A stretch of 64,000 nucleotides of DNA, from assembly GCA_017506865.1 (NCBI GenBank), contig JAFCMP010000041.1, positions 310,001-374,000 of the forward strand. Direction: 5' to 3'. Position 1 is the stretch's first letter; each line of letters starts with the position of its first letter. Positions 8,660 to 20,200 of the stretch are shown piece by piece. Below the pieces are notes generated by a model. That model was not told where the DNA came from. It saw only the letters and a list, made by a program, of their open reading frames with translations, and ran no database searches. This DNA is from Tribonema minus. Taxonomy: Eukaryota; Sar; Xanthophyceae; Tribonematales; Tribonemataceae. A program made the position numbers and the translations under genes.

Positions 8660-11211
8660 ATGGTTTACGTGGGCCAGTACCGTGTGCAGAAACTGGCGGA
8701 AGTGGCAGAAATTGTGGCGAATGACTGGGCATCATACGGCGGGGCCTTTGTTGTCTTCCATCGCGAGCTGCTGCGCCACCATGTGCTGGGCTCCATCTGG
8801 CTGGCCTGCGGCTTTGACATTGAGAATGGGGACAGTGATGAGGGCTTTGCTGTGGATTTTGGAGACCTGAGCTGCAAGCACGTGCTCAAGGCTCTTAGCC
8901 GAGGCATCGAATCGGTGAGGCGGCGATATACAATTACCTGAACAGTTGAAGTTTATCATGCACTTTTTCTTGAAGAGGTGCGCCGCCCCTCAAAATCATC
9001 GTGTTAACCCACAACAGTGAATGAGCGTGGCAGTGAACACCGTGCTCACATGTATGCGAACGTGGATGTCTTTCATCATTGGGTCTACGTCAGACGTGAC
9101 TACCTAGTTGCTCTGAGAGAAGCCACCTGCTCTGTGCACCGCTTGAGTAAACCTCATTGGGCACAGCATGAACTGATGACATGGTGCTTGCGTGATGCCA
9201 TACATTCCTGTGCCTGCACTCACCACATGTTACCGTGGACGCTGCTGCCTCTTGCCATGCAAACGTTACGCTACGCCAAAACTTACCTCTTGCATGCCCA
9301 AGTGCCTTTTGCGCACATGGATTGTGGTCTGCACCCATGCTTTGCATCATCAAATTCTGCCTGTACAGATCACGGCAGCGCTGCCTCACACCCTATGTAC
9401 TGACATCGCTGCTCTTGCTGCGCTCGCAGCTGCCCCCTTTGAGCGACCTGCCGCACCTGGCCCGGTTACACACAAGCCTCAGCAAGCTGCTAAAGGCCAT
9501 TGACAAGTCGCGCAGCAAGGGGCTGTGGCCAAGTGTGCTTGCTAGCTACCTGCGGCGACACAGGTTGAAGCCCTTCACCGGCAGGTTCCTGCTCTGGGGC
9601 CGCTTCATGATAAGAGGTGCGGTCATGTGCAATTTCACAAGCTGGCTGGCATGCTCAATGCATCGGCCAGCGATCGTTGTCAGCCCAGGTGCTGGATCCG
9701 AATTTTGATTGCTGTGGGCAGTAGGTAGGTAGGTTTAAACCGAGGGCTGCATTGACACGTGCAGGCTCCGAGTCCCACATCTTGATGGAGTTCATTGCGC
9801 CACTTTGTTGTGAGTCAGCAGAGCTCGAAACATCCACATCATGGCGCACGTGTGGGTATTCATGCTTCGGGTATGATGCCGATCATTGCATCAAGATAAA
9901 CATGAAATTCTAACCTGGCCTGGCAGATGTGACATGTTTTAACCCTCGCCATGCTCTTGAAGTGACATAAGAACAACTGCTGAACATGGCCATTGCATGC
10001 CATACCTCCTATGTACATTGGAGCCTGACAACGCCGCATTCCTGAGTTTCTGAGGAATTTCTTCCATCTCAGGCAATCTTGTAACTTTTACGTGCTTGTG
10101 GATTGGCAACCATGCAGGTATGAGCACCCCCATCGACATCGAGCGGCCCCCTGCCGCCGCCGCCGCAGCAGCAGCAGTACATGTCAAGACCGAGCAAGAA
10201 GCCCCATATCCTAGCGCTCATGCGCGCCCTGCGGCTGCCGCTGCGGCAGCGGCTGGCGCATCTCAGCCAAAAGAGCGCTACCCTCCGGGCAGTCCGGTGG
10301 TGGTGCGCGCGAGCGGCTCACGCAAGCGCGCACGGCACGGCGATGCTGAGAGCACTGGCGACGGGGGCGGCGTGCTGGGCCAGGTGCTGCGCGCTCGAGA
10401 CGACGCAACGTACGACGTGCTGCTAAGCACGGGTGCGGTCAAGCAGCACGTGGCCGTGGCGCAGCTGCAGCAGGAGCCGCGGCAGGAGCCGGTGCGTGGG
10501 CGTGCCTCACCAGCAGCAGCAGCGGCAGCGGCGGCGGCAGCGGCAGCAGCGGCCACGCCTCCCCAGCATACCAACGGCCTCATTACTCGGCGCGATGCCA
10601 GTCGCCCCTCACAAGCGACAGCGGCGCCGGGTTCTCAAGCGCAACGTCCCAGTGGCGCGCCGCCACGTGGCAAGTCCGCACTTGCAGCTGCCCTGTCGGT
10701 GCCAAGCCCTGCCGTGGAATCACAGGGCGAAACTGTCAGCAGCGATGCAGAGACGCTGATTCAGGCGGAGGAGGGGGAAGAAGGGGAGGGGGCTTTTCCA
10801 GTGGACGAGGAGGGGGAAGGGGAGGGGGAGCGGGAGGGGAAGAACAGACCTCCGCTGAGTGCGGAAACGCCAGCGTCCAAGCGTCGCAAGCGGGATGGTG
10901 GCAGCGCACATGTCGAGGCAGACGCTGCTGTTGTGACAGTTGCTGCTGTCGCAAGTGTGTCTCACGCCATGGTGCGCAACATAGCAGAGGGGTCGGCGAG
11001 CGCAAGGGCAGCGGCCATCAGCGCACAGCGGCAGCGCGGTGACACTCCTACTGCAAGTCCTGAAAGGGAGCAGCCGGTTGACATTGGTGGAAGGAGAGGT
11101 GATGTGGCAGAGGGGGGGGAGGAATTCAGGGGCAACGGCATGATTGCGGCCCAAACGCCATCGCTCTTTGGCAGGCTTCGGAGGTTGTTTGGCGGGCGCG
11201 CAACTGCATAG
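8660..11211 (+). CDS. Tudor-like-domain protein, four-exon model
   Basis: The proposed exons are 8660-8914, 9430-9616, 9765-9851 and 10118-11211. All introns are GT-AG and the phases agree (0, 1, 1), giving about 540 aa. The first three exons encode a region I do not recognise (HVLGSIWLACGFDIENGDSD; SLSKLLKAIDKSRSKGLWPS). The last exon has Ala runs and, at 10279-10467, a Tudor/SH3-barrel-like module. It reads YPPGSPVVVR, a linker, then GVLGQVLRARDDATYDVLLS and a QHVAVAQL end, the layout of algal 'GxVxxVrxDgtYdVxyddG' repeats. An acidic stretch and a basic SKRRKRDG nuclear-type signal follow. Domain knowledge suggests a chromatin or methyl-ligand reader, but that is inference. The start could lie further upstream. 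Confidence 0.5.
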
Positions 11212-12423
11212 AGCGCGCTGCCGACAGTTTTGTGTGTGCAGTGTGTTGTTTGAGCATTGTGGTGATGGCATCACAATACAAGCAGGTCAACAGCAGAATG
11301 GCGGCTAGCCCAAATCCACATGCAATTGTTGGCAGCAGCACAGAAGTCGCCGTCTACACAGAAGCCCCTGCAAATGCGCCTCTTGCACAGCGTCAGAGTG
11401 TGTGGCTTGCGATGCCTACACAAAGGCCACGAACTGTGTGCCCACATATATATATATATGTCGATGGCACCACATGAATGAGAGGAGATATCTGCAATGC
11501 TGGATGATTTTTCCACATCTGCCGCTGCTTGACTCTGCTTCGCTTCATTGACCAATGCCTGCAGTGCAAGCAAGAGCCAGCAGTTGACATGATATATGTT
11601 CTCTGACTGTACCTGATTTGTGCAGCATGCCCCATTATGATACAACGAACATCGTGTTTCCTCGTCAACTTGAAAGATGTGACTCTCCGCCCGCAGTCTG
11701 ATAGAAGTAAAAACTAGGTGTGGCGCTGCGCTGGCGCTGATACAGAGACGACAGGTGCGCACTCGCTGAGGTCATAAATTGCTGATGGTGATGTCGCCCA
11801 TTGTCTTCGTGCACCACTTCGGTGCAGTGTTCGCGGCTACAGTATGTTTTAGTTCTCCTGAGAGCCAGCACCGCAGGCTCTTGCATGAGTGTGCATACAT
11901 GCATGCTCTTGCCTTGTGTTATACTGGTTCAACAGTGCGCAAGGGCCCACTGCTGTCTATCTCGATGCACAATGTGAGCGAGCACATGACGGTCGGACGT
12001 GACCGCATGTGTCCTCGTGTCAGCAAGTGCCACGTGACTGCTACAGTTACAGGAGCGCATCAGATTGAAATGCAAGTCTGGAGTGATGTGTGCGTTCATG
12101 TTCGTCGCTGCTGTCATTAAAAAGCCTGGGGGCTCTCAAGGTCAATGGCATATCACACCAACGGCCTGTCATTCACTCATTCTGGTGCACATGATGTATG
12201 AATGTTGCGTAGAGCCAATGATTGTGATTCACTGCGCAGAGCTTTGACAGTGGGAGAAGAAGCCTTGGGGCTTTTGTGATTGTACATAGTATGTCCTCTA
12301 CAATCTGATGCGGTGTGCCCTCACGTGACTCTACCCCAGGGCCTGCCCCCACTGTAATGGTAACCCCCACTCATTCTGCTCTGTGTATACACGGTGCCCG
12401 TCCTTGTGGCTGCATCATCGCAG
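11212..12423. other. Non-coding or unresolved stretch before Fanzor copy B
   Basis: No convincing exon on either strand. A short (AT)n microsatellite lies at about 11446-11460. If copy B has earlier exons they should be here or further upstream, but I could not find a RuvC-I-like aspartate motif. Confidence 0.5.
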
Positions 12424-13248
12424 GTGCTGCGCGCCTACTGCACCACTTGGGGGCACCATGCAGATGCCATGTGGGGAGAGCTGCTGCACCCAGCACGACG
12501 GCATCAGAGGTTCAGTCGCTTCCGTGCGCAGCAGGCCGCCATTGCCAAGATGGCAGAAAAGCTGGCCCCAATTCGGCTGCAGCACAGGCCGCCGGGATGG
12601 AAGCGTGTGCGGGCCCGCGGCCGCCAGTATCCACGGCGCAGGCGCAGGCACAGGAGGTGGCGCGACACGCACAGGAGGCCCCGTCGCATCATCTTCTTCG
12701 GCGCATGTGCGCGCTTCCCCTCCCACGGCCGCGCTGCCATTCCCATCAAGAAATTGGTGGCGCAGCTGGCATGCCGGTGTCCGACATTGATGACGCCACA
12801 GCCATACAGTTTCGCCTCGTGCCTGGTGTGTGGACAGCCCACGCGGGGCGGCGGCGATGAGTTCGGGCACAGAAACAGGGTGTGCCGGAACGAGAACTGC
12901 GCTCTCGCTCAGGCGGCGGAGGGGGGGGTTGCTGTCATCGACCGCGACACCCATGCGCGTGCCAACCTCGGCATGCGCGGCGTCTATGCCACGTGCGGCG
13001 TCGATGACATCATCCCGGGGTATGTCCCGGCGGATCAAGAAGAGGAGGAGGACACCGAAGAGGAGGAAAGCGACGAGGAGGACGACGATGAGGAAGACGA
13101 CGACGAGGAGGATGGCGAGGAGGAGGATGGCGAGGAGGGCGGCGACGTTGACGAGGGCGGTGATGGGGCAGGGGGGGGCGTCGATGACGGGGAGGGCAGT
13201 GGTGACGAGGAGGGGGTCGACGAGGAGGGGGATGCCATAATGGCATGA
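12424..13248 (+). CDS. Fanzor (eukaryotic TnpB relative), C-terminal half with acidic tail
   Basis: Fanzors are RNA-guided nucleases related to TnpB, with a split RuvC domain. The visible order matches a Fanzor C-terminus: a helical Arg-rich segment (WGELLHPARRHQRFSRFRAQ), a strand motif RRIIFFGACARF followed by GRAAIPIKKLVAQL, and the LMTPQPYSFASC lead-in to the ribbon. Next come Cys pairs in CLVCG and CRNENC, and finally VIDRDTHARANLG, the RuvC-III-type DRDxNA motif. An Asp/Glu/Gly tail of about 75 residues after GYVPADQ ends DAIMA. The tail is unusual for the family as I know it. The exon has no good initiator ATG, and an acceptor-like CAG lies just before it, so upstream exons with RuvC-I are either unseen or absent. 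Copies A and C show that the family is dispersed. Confidence 0.6.
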   Translation: MLRAYCTTWGHHADAMWGELLHPARRHQRFSRFRAQQAAIAKMAEKLAPIRLQHRPPGWKRVRARGRQYPRRRRRHRRWRDTHRRPRRIIFFGACARFPSHGRAAIPIKKLVAQLACRCPTLMTPQPYSFASCLVCGQPTRGGGDEFGHRNRVCRNENCALAQAAEGGVAVIDRDTHARANLGMRGVYATCGVDDIIPGYVPADQEEEEDTEEEESDEEDDDEEDDDEEDGEEEDGEEGGDVDEGGDGAGGGVDDGEGSGDEEGVDEEGDAIMA

Positions 13249-13595
13249 GGGGCAGTATTAAGGTTATGCAGCGGGGGTGGGGTGGGGGGGGGGGGGGGGG
13301 GGGGACAGGCACGGGGGGTTTGTCACGCGGTGTGCGGGACTGCCGCAGCAGTACACTTCACCAGTCACTCATGCAAAAGCAGCAGACACAGGGTAGAAGT
13401 AGTGTACATGCTGCATTTGTGTTTGCAGGCGGGCGGGCAGTAGCACAATGCTCTACCCCCGCCAGAATTCTGGGCTGGTGTGCTTTCGGGCCTTGGTCAC
13501 CAAGGAAACTTGAGTACCAAACGGACGTTGCGACGTCTGCGCTGGCCAAGGGCAATCTGCTGTTCGCAGCCTGCGGCAGCATGCCCTCATAATGA
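13249..13595 (+). ncRNA. Candidate guide-RNA scaffold / conserved 3' region of Fanzor repeat
   Basis: About 345 bp of non-coding sequence follows the stop codon and is shared by all three copies to a common end. It contains a poly-G run, a perfect stem (CCTTGG-TCA-CCAAGG), a GACGT-TGCG-ACGTC stem and a CGCAG-C-CTGCG stem about 20 bp before the end. In characterised TnpB and Fanzor loci the guide RNA overlaps this position and its guide lies just past the element end. That role here is inference only; it could equally be an mRNA 3' UTR. Confidence 0.25.
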
Positions 13596-14240
13596 ATGCA
13601 TGCCTCTGCAATTCACAGTGCAAACCAACGCTTCTAGGCTACATGCCAATGTCAGCCAATGTCAAGGTGCATTATACACATGTACACGAGACACCAGAAC
13701 ACACACAACATGTCATTGTAACTCACAGTTGGGTGTATTTCAGGTTGCAAACATGTCTGTAAATCATCCCACTATAGGGGCCCCCCAGAGGCAAGAGCAC
13801 AGACACAGCGAACTCCCAGTATCTTAGGCAGAGCTAGGGACAACCCTTTTTGGCTCCATCCGCAGGCGGTCACGGAAGCAGCAAAAACGTTTCACCTAGT
13901 GTACCAGACTTTAGGCAAAGACGTGCGCAAAGTGGGGGGGCAGGGGGCCTGGTACGGGGGCTACTTGAGCCCGTGCCAAAGAGGCGTGACACTCGCAGAT
14001 CATTCCGTGTAAATGTCATGCCAACCTTGGTAAAGCACAGTCCCCAGAGAGAGTTCCCAAGTGCCTCTCGCCCCCCCACCCACCCTTGGCTCACGCCATG
14101 ATGATGTATCCGTTAGCTGTGCACAAAGCGCGACTCTTTTCTAAGAAGCTCAAGTTTGGTGGCGAAGGGGAGTGGGCGGGGGGTTGAAAGGGCAAAGGGG
14201 CTAACCCTAACCCTAGGTCACAAGTGAGCGCGCCCCCGCT
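13596..14240. other. Intergenic, no gene seen
   Basis: This separates the Fanzor copy B end from the DXS stop codon (convergent). It holds a short TTAGGG-type array at 14201-14215 and G-rich sequence, and no recognisable gene. Confidence 0.6.
14201..14215. repeat. Short interstitial telomere-like motif
   Basis: CTAACCCTAACCCTA, i.e. two and a half TTAGGG units. Related arrays lie at 15492-15515 (TTAGGGTTAGGGCTTAGGG type, in a DXS intron) and 40717-40730 (in a TMC intron). This suggests that the host telomere repeat is TTAGGG-like. Confidence 0.6.
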
Positions 14241-17200
14241 CTACTGCTGGTAGGCGGGCACGCTGGCAGCGGCCACTGGCAGGGTGGCCTTGTCCATGAG
14301 CCTGAGCACTGTTGCCTCAATGTGGCCCTCGCTGAGCCCTGCCACGTCGTATTGCTCCGTTTGCGTCCCCGCCTCAATGAAATTGTCCGGCAGCACCATT
14401 GGCCGCACCTGCCGCCACACAGAGTGGGACACGACACAGGTGTTGTGTTGGTGAAGGTCGTCATTGAAACCCACTTTACAAAAAGGAATGGGTGCTGTGA
14501 AGTAAAGATTATTGAAGCCAAGTCAAGAGGTGCTTCAGGAGAACGAAGTCAAAAGCATTGCTCTACAAGCGCTCAAGTAGTCGACAGGCCGTTGGCCCCA
14601 CAGTAGTAGAGTTTATGAAAACCTGACCAACTGAACTTGAGAGAGTCAATGATAGCAACACGCGACAGCGAAGCACCTGGACCACAAGTTTGTAGGCTCG
14701 ACAGACACTTCAAACGTTGTCGCCACTGCTAACCTAACGCTTTACACTGCATTCCAGCTGGGGGCCTTCAATGTGCTCAGGTTATGAATAATGTCCGTGA
14801 TCATGTCTGCTGTACATTTTGCGCTGCGTTGAAGATTGGGGCCTTCAATGTGATCAGGTGATTATGCCCATGATTATGTCAGCTGTCAGCACTGGCCAAT
14901 GGTAACTGATGGCCAATGGTGATGGCCAATGGTGATTGTATCATGCTACACTGCTGCAATGTATGGATCATATACTGCATGTCCACAGCCGTGCTGCCTG
15001 CCCACAAGCAGCTGCGCAAAATCTGTGTTTGCTGTTGTCATGCATCAAAGTAGTAGTGCATGACCTTGATGACTGTACGAGTCTGTAATGAATCAGAGTC
15101 ATCTCAAGCATCATGGCTAACAGCCAGTGACGCAAGCTGCCCATAGGGTACTGGACAGCCTCGTACGGCCATGCGGGCATAACTACATGCACCACACTCT
15201 ATGAATGACAGTATGCACGCTCAAGTCACCAATGTGACAATGAGGAAACTGGACGACATCATGGTATATGCTGTACTTTCCATTACTTCAACTCAACTTG
15301 CCGCTTTCCGTTGCCAGCCCATTAAGCGCCATTCTATACATGGGGTCACCATGGGGTGCATGCACACGATATGCACGCATGCTAAGGGCTGTACTACCCT
15401 CCAATCTACAGCAAATGCTGCGGGCGATTTGCCACTCTCATCCTGCGCTTCATTACGGCCAGCAGTCTCATAATGCAGCAACCTTATGGTTATTAGGGTT
15501 AGGGCTTAGGGTTAGCCGTAAATGTGGCACGTCACCTGCAACCAAACTTCCTCCACTGCCATCAGCATTTCGCAAACAAACAACAGGAAAATCACACCAC
15601 ACTCACCTTGCATTTCCCGTCATCCAACAGCCCATCGAGCGCCATAAAGTGCAGCACGTGGTCGCCAAACCCCCCAACAGCCCCCTCCTCCACCGTGACC
15701 AGCACGCTGTGGCGCCTGGCCAGATCCCGTATCAGCTCCACATCCAGGGGCTTCATGAAGCGCGCGTCCGCCACTGTTACGCCCAGATCAGGGTTCTCCC
15801 TCTCCAGCTTGGCGGCCGCCTGCGACGCATCATATTGGTCAATGAGTCTCACTACTTCAATGAGTCTCACTACTTCAAGTATAATGCTGCGAGAATGTCA
15901 TATGGTGCATGATGTCATCGTGCGTGCCCCATGAGCTCTGCAATGCGAGCGTTACTCACCAGCAACTGAGTAAGTTGTGCCCATTTGCAGTTCCTCATTG
16001 CTGATTCAGCAGCCTCCTGCACTACATAGGGCCACTGACATGCATCCGTCACTCAACGCCCGCCACATACATCGTGTGAGACTTGCAAACTGCACCATAT
16101 TGTTAGCATATGGGGCATGCACTTCATGCATGAGATGACATGCCAGATAGGCCACAGCAGCACCTGAAACACGACTAACCCTGAACCTAATGCAAGTGAA
16201 CAATTGAAAGCCTCATTCACCATGCAACAATGTTCACCTGACCATGATTTACATTACAATGCATGCCTGTCCATGACGCTCATACTCATACAACAGTACC
16301 GTTGCCAACTTCTCGACACCATGATGCTACATACGTATGCAATGAGAGCGCACCTGGCACGCCGGGATGAGCCGTGCGCCGATAGAAAGAATGGCAGCCT
16401 TCTGCTTGGCCCCCGCGCGCGCCTCCCTCACAATGCGCCCCTTGCCAATCTGCAGCCCCACCCCCCTAGTGGGCATCACGTCCAGGCCCGCGTCCAACAC
16501 GTTGTTGAGCACTGCCATGCCGTAACCGCTGCCGCGGGGGTACCTGGGGACAGTTTGTGAACATGAGCAGCGTTTCAGCGCAGCACCAGTTGATGTAGGG
16601 CCACTCGGTGCTCATGCACAGAGTGTGACAGACGTGTGTTGACTTTGAAGTGCTGAATGCATTTAGCCGATGCACTTGCTGAGCATCACATCATTTCACA
16701 CCACATCGCGCATCGCACGCGGTCAAATGCCGAGTCAGACAGGATAAAGTAGTAGCTTTGGCACCACAGGGTGTTGACGCAGGATGCTCACATGCACTCA
16801 CTGCACCCCACACCTGCATGACGGGCAACCTGATCCGAGCACTGTGCGCAAGGCCTCACCTGACAACGCTGGGTCCCGCGTCGTACTCGTATGCCGTCTG
16901 TATCATGTTCATCAGCTCAATCTCGTCGCTGGGCGCCATGATGACTATGTCGGGGAGGGTACCTAGGTATGCCAGGTCGTAGGAGCCGTGGTGTGTGGGT
17001 CCGTCATTGCCAACCAGGCCCGCACGGTCCAGGATCATGCGCACCGGCAGCTTCTGGATGACCACATCGTGCATCACCTGGTCCAGAGAGCACGGTTTGG
17101 CGGTGATGAGGTCAGTGTCAATCGCAGCGAACACCAGTGGTGACTTCATGGCGTGAGTTGTCTGTGCTGTAAAGGCAGGCGACAACGCGTATCATGCATG

Positions 17201-20200
17201 TTTACTGTGGTATCACATGCTGCACCGCCTGCAGAAGTCATCGGAGTGATGCCGAGTTCACTGTGAAGAACATGTTCATGTCAATGACAATGCTTTCATG
17301 TGCCATAAGCCATAGGCATATGCAAATGCAGAGTGGCAAGCAGAGTACAACGGTTATATGAGGTATGCCTATGTCTGTAGTCGTTTGCACTCAGCGGAGG
17401 ATGCAGTTCAAGTTATGGGATGCGACATACTTCAAGCCCTTCACTGGCCATGCATACATGTACGTGTATGTGTAGACACGCACCAACATACCCTATGCAT
17501 GCCACACACCACCATGCAGAGTCATGTAGTTAAGATGCTAATGAGTTGATTGCACACAAGCCACATCATTGACAGATATGCAACACGATCGCGTCATGAT
17601 AAAGTGATGCACATCATGATGTGAGTGCCTGAGCTGTAGCGCATGCAATGCGGATGCCGCATACCTGATCGTAGGCGCGCTGCATGAAGGTGGAGTAGAT
17701 GCAGCAGAAGGGCTTGAGGCCCTCAATTGCCATGCCTGCCGCAAACGTCACCGCATGCTGCTCTGCGATTCCCACATCATACGTCCTCTTGGGGAAGCGG
17801 CGGCCAAAGATGTCCATGCCGGTGCCTCCAGGCATAGCCGCAGTGATGCCCACCACAGTCCTGTCACATGAAGCAACACAGTCAACATAAAACAAGGAAA
17901 GTAGGTCAACGTGGCTGCCGTACATTACACGACTGGGCACTGCATAAGAACAGAAGGCTGCTCCACAACTCCCACATCCGGCGTCCACTTGACCATTGCC
18001 AACCTATAGTGACCATGCCTCAACCATTACACTGCATATCAGGCACATCACATGTTTTCATATGCACAGCAGCACATCACAAATAATCGTGAGTGCTGTA
18101 CTGCACGCTTCAACGTTTATCACCAACAAATCAACAAGTTGCATAGTCAATCGCACATATCGCCCCCAGTGTAAAAAAACAACTCCCTCACCTGTCCTCG
18201 GACGCAATGTCAATCAGCGTGTTGGCGAAGATGGTGGTGAGCGAGGGGGCAATGGCGGGGGGTCCCTTCTGCTGCCGCCCCGTTGCCACATCAAACTTGG
18301 ACACGCCGTGGTACTTGTCCGAGGCAGCCATGGCAGGGGGGTACCCCATGCCCTTCTCCGTCTTGACGTGCAGCAGCACCGGCTTGTCGTCAGGCATGTC
18401 CCTGGGGCACAACAAGCAGAGACACGCTAATGGCATGAGCTGATGTGCGCCGCGCATCGCAGAGCAGGCACTGCTGTCCCAAGCCTCGACGCCCAGAAAT
18501 GATAGATAATTCACGCACAGCTTGTGCGTCATCATGGTATGGTTAAGCTCAGCCGTGGTCATCATGGCATGATCAAGCTCAGCCGTGGTCCTGTGATAAT
18601 TCTCATGCCCAACAGGTCAAGGCCATTTGCGTCGCCAATGCTGTTTGTGGGACCACACTTCCACAATCAAAGTGCAGGAGTTCAGCAGTTGTCGGTGCTG
18701 GTCTCGACTTGCCCCGTGCACGCTTCGCTGACACTTTAACAAGACAAACAAGCTTCGAGGTGCAAAAACTGCCATGTACCAGTGCAATGGCGGACTGCCT
18801 TACGTGCTGTACCGGTGCAACAGCGGACTGGCTTACGTGCTTGCTTGCTGCTCACCTGATGTTCTGCAAGATGGGCACCAGGTTGTCCAGGTCGTGCCCA
18901 TCCACAGGCCCAACATAGTAGTAGCCCAACTCCTCAAATAGAGTGCCGCCAGACACCATTCCTGAACAACACAACAGCACAGCCACCATCACCGCGTCAC
19001 ATGAAGCGTTGATGTGTGCAACATGGCCGAGGCAGCGCCAATGTACGCCTTTGAAGAAGTGAACTGCAAGGCATGCTAAGCAGCAATGATGTGGCATGGC
19101 AACTACCAAAAAGCATTCCTTTGTGCTGTAAAGCGGCAAAGCGCGATACTTGAATCAGAGTGACTGAGGCATGATAAGGCATGGTAAGCACCACTGACTG
19201 AGGACCGCGCAGCAACACCCATGGAGACTTGACTGTGCAGCGCTTTTCTCTGTCAGTTAAGAACACAGCAACTTCAACTTCTGGACCGCCCACACTACAA
19301 AGCACAAGAACATGAAGAGACGACGCATGTCGTATTCAAAGATATGTTCAGCACCACTCAATAGCACAGCTGTCCACGATGAAGGAACAGCCGCAGTAAG
19401 TGAGCCCGTGCGCAGCGAGGGGCACAGCGCCAGAGCATCAGAATGCAGCAACTTTCCAGTTGCTCACATGCTGAACGCTGCTGCTATGCACACCATCGGC
19501 TTGGTGTGAGCCGCACTATCCAGGGCCACAACCACTACAGGCGGCGGTGCCGCAGCGCTTTGCGGCGCTGCGGCGGCACCCATATGATAAGACCCCCCTT
19601 GGCGGCTGATGACCTATCTAGACTACATCAATGGCGAAACCCCAAAACCGTAATGGCCATCGTTTGACGTGACAACTGTCAAGCGTTTGTGTTGTGTGAA
19701 CTGCCTTTGCACCTTACAACAGTATGCACATATTAACATGATGAACCGCGTTTGCGTCTTACAATGGGACGCATGTGTTTGCATGGCGGGCTGTTGGCAC
19801 AAGGTCCCTGCTGTGGTAGATTCTCTGATGATGCACCTTCATTTCCTTATGGTCACCACACGCTGGGCTACAGCTACATGAACTTTAGTAGTGACGAATA
19901 GAACAGGAAACGGCTGACAAGTATGTACAGCCAGGCCCAGGCCATCAAACTTACAAAGAACTGCAAGAAGTATGCTGTACACATACAGTCAGGATTTGAT
20001 GAACCACACCACGTTCTGTTTGCAGCGATGTAGGGTGACAGCTGCGCACCTCCCCTATGACAGCCTCACGCCTCTAAAGTGGTGCCAATTACTTGTTGCT
20101 CAATGTGTGTATCATGCCGCAAAAGCCATTTTCGATGCGCTGCGCTCCAACTCCCCCCGCTAGTTCTGTGTCAGTTACGCACCAAACTTCAACATCACCA

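Larger units (their letters stand above)
12424..13595 (+). mobile_element. Fanzor/TnpB-like repeat, copy B (longest copy)
   Basis: The part from 12819 to 13595 is nearly identical to copy C, and from 12835 also to copy A. Upstream of 12819 only copy B has sequence, and that sequence continues the same protein in frame. The right boundary (…CCCTCATAATGA) is the same in all copies. The left boundary is uncertain: 12424 follows a CATCGCAG that looks like a splice acceptor, which is where recognisable coding similarity begins. Confidence 0.7.

Noticed and set aside
8553-8870. Alternative frame starting MAANDLLPSLLCDYLQ with a Trp-rich start resembling an F-box end
   Set aside because: The overlapping frame from 8660 is more protein-like and its phase fits the next exons. 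The short similarity is not enough.
11440-11460. TATA-like AT repeat as a promoter
   Set aside because: A simple (AT)n microsatellite with no gene start at a suitable distance.
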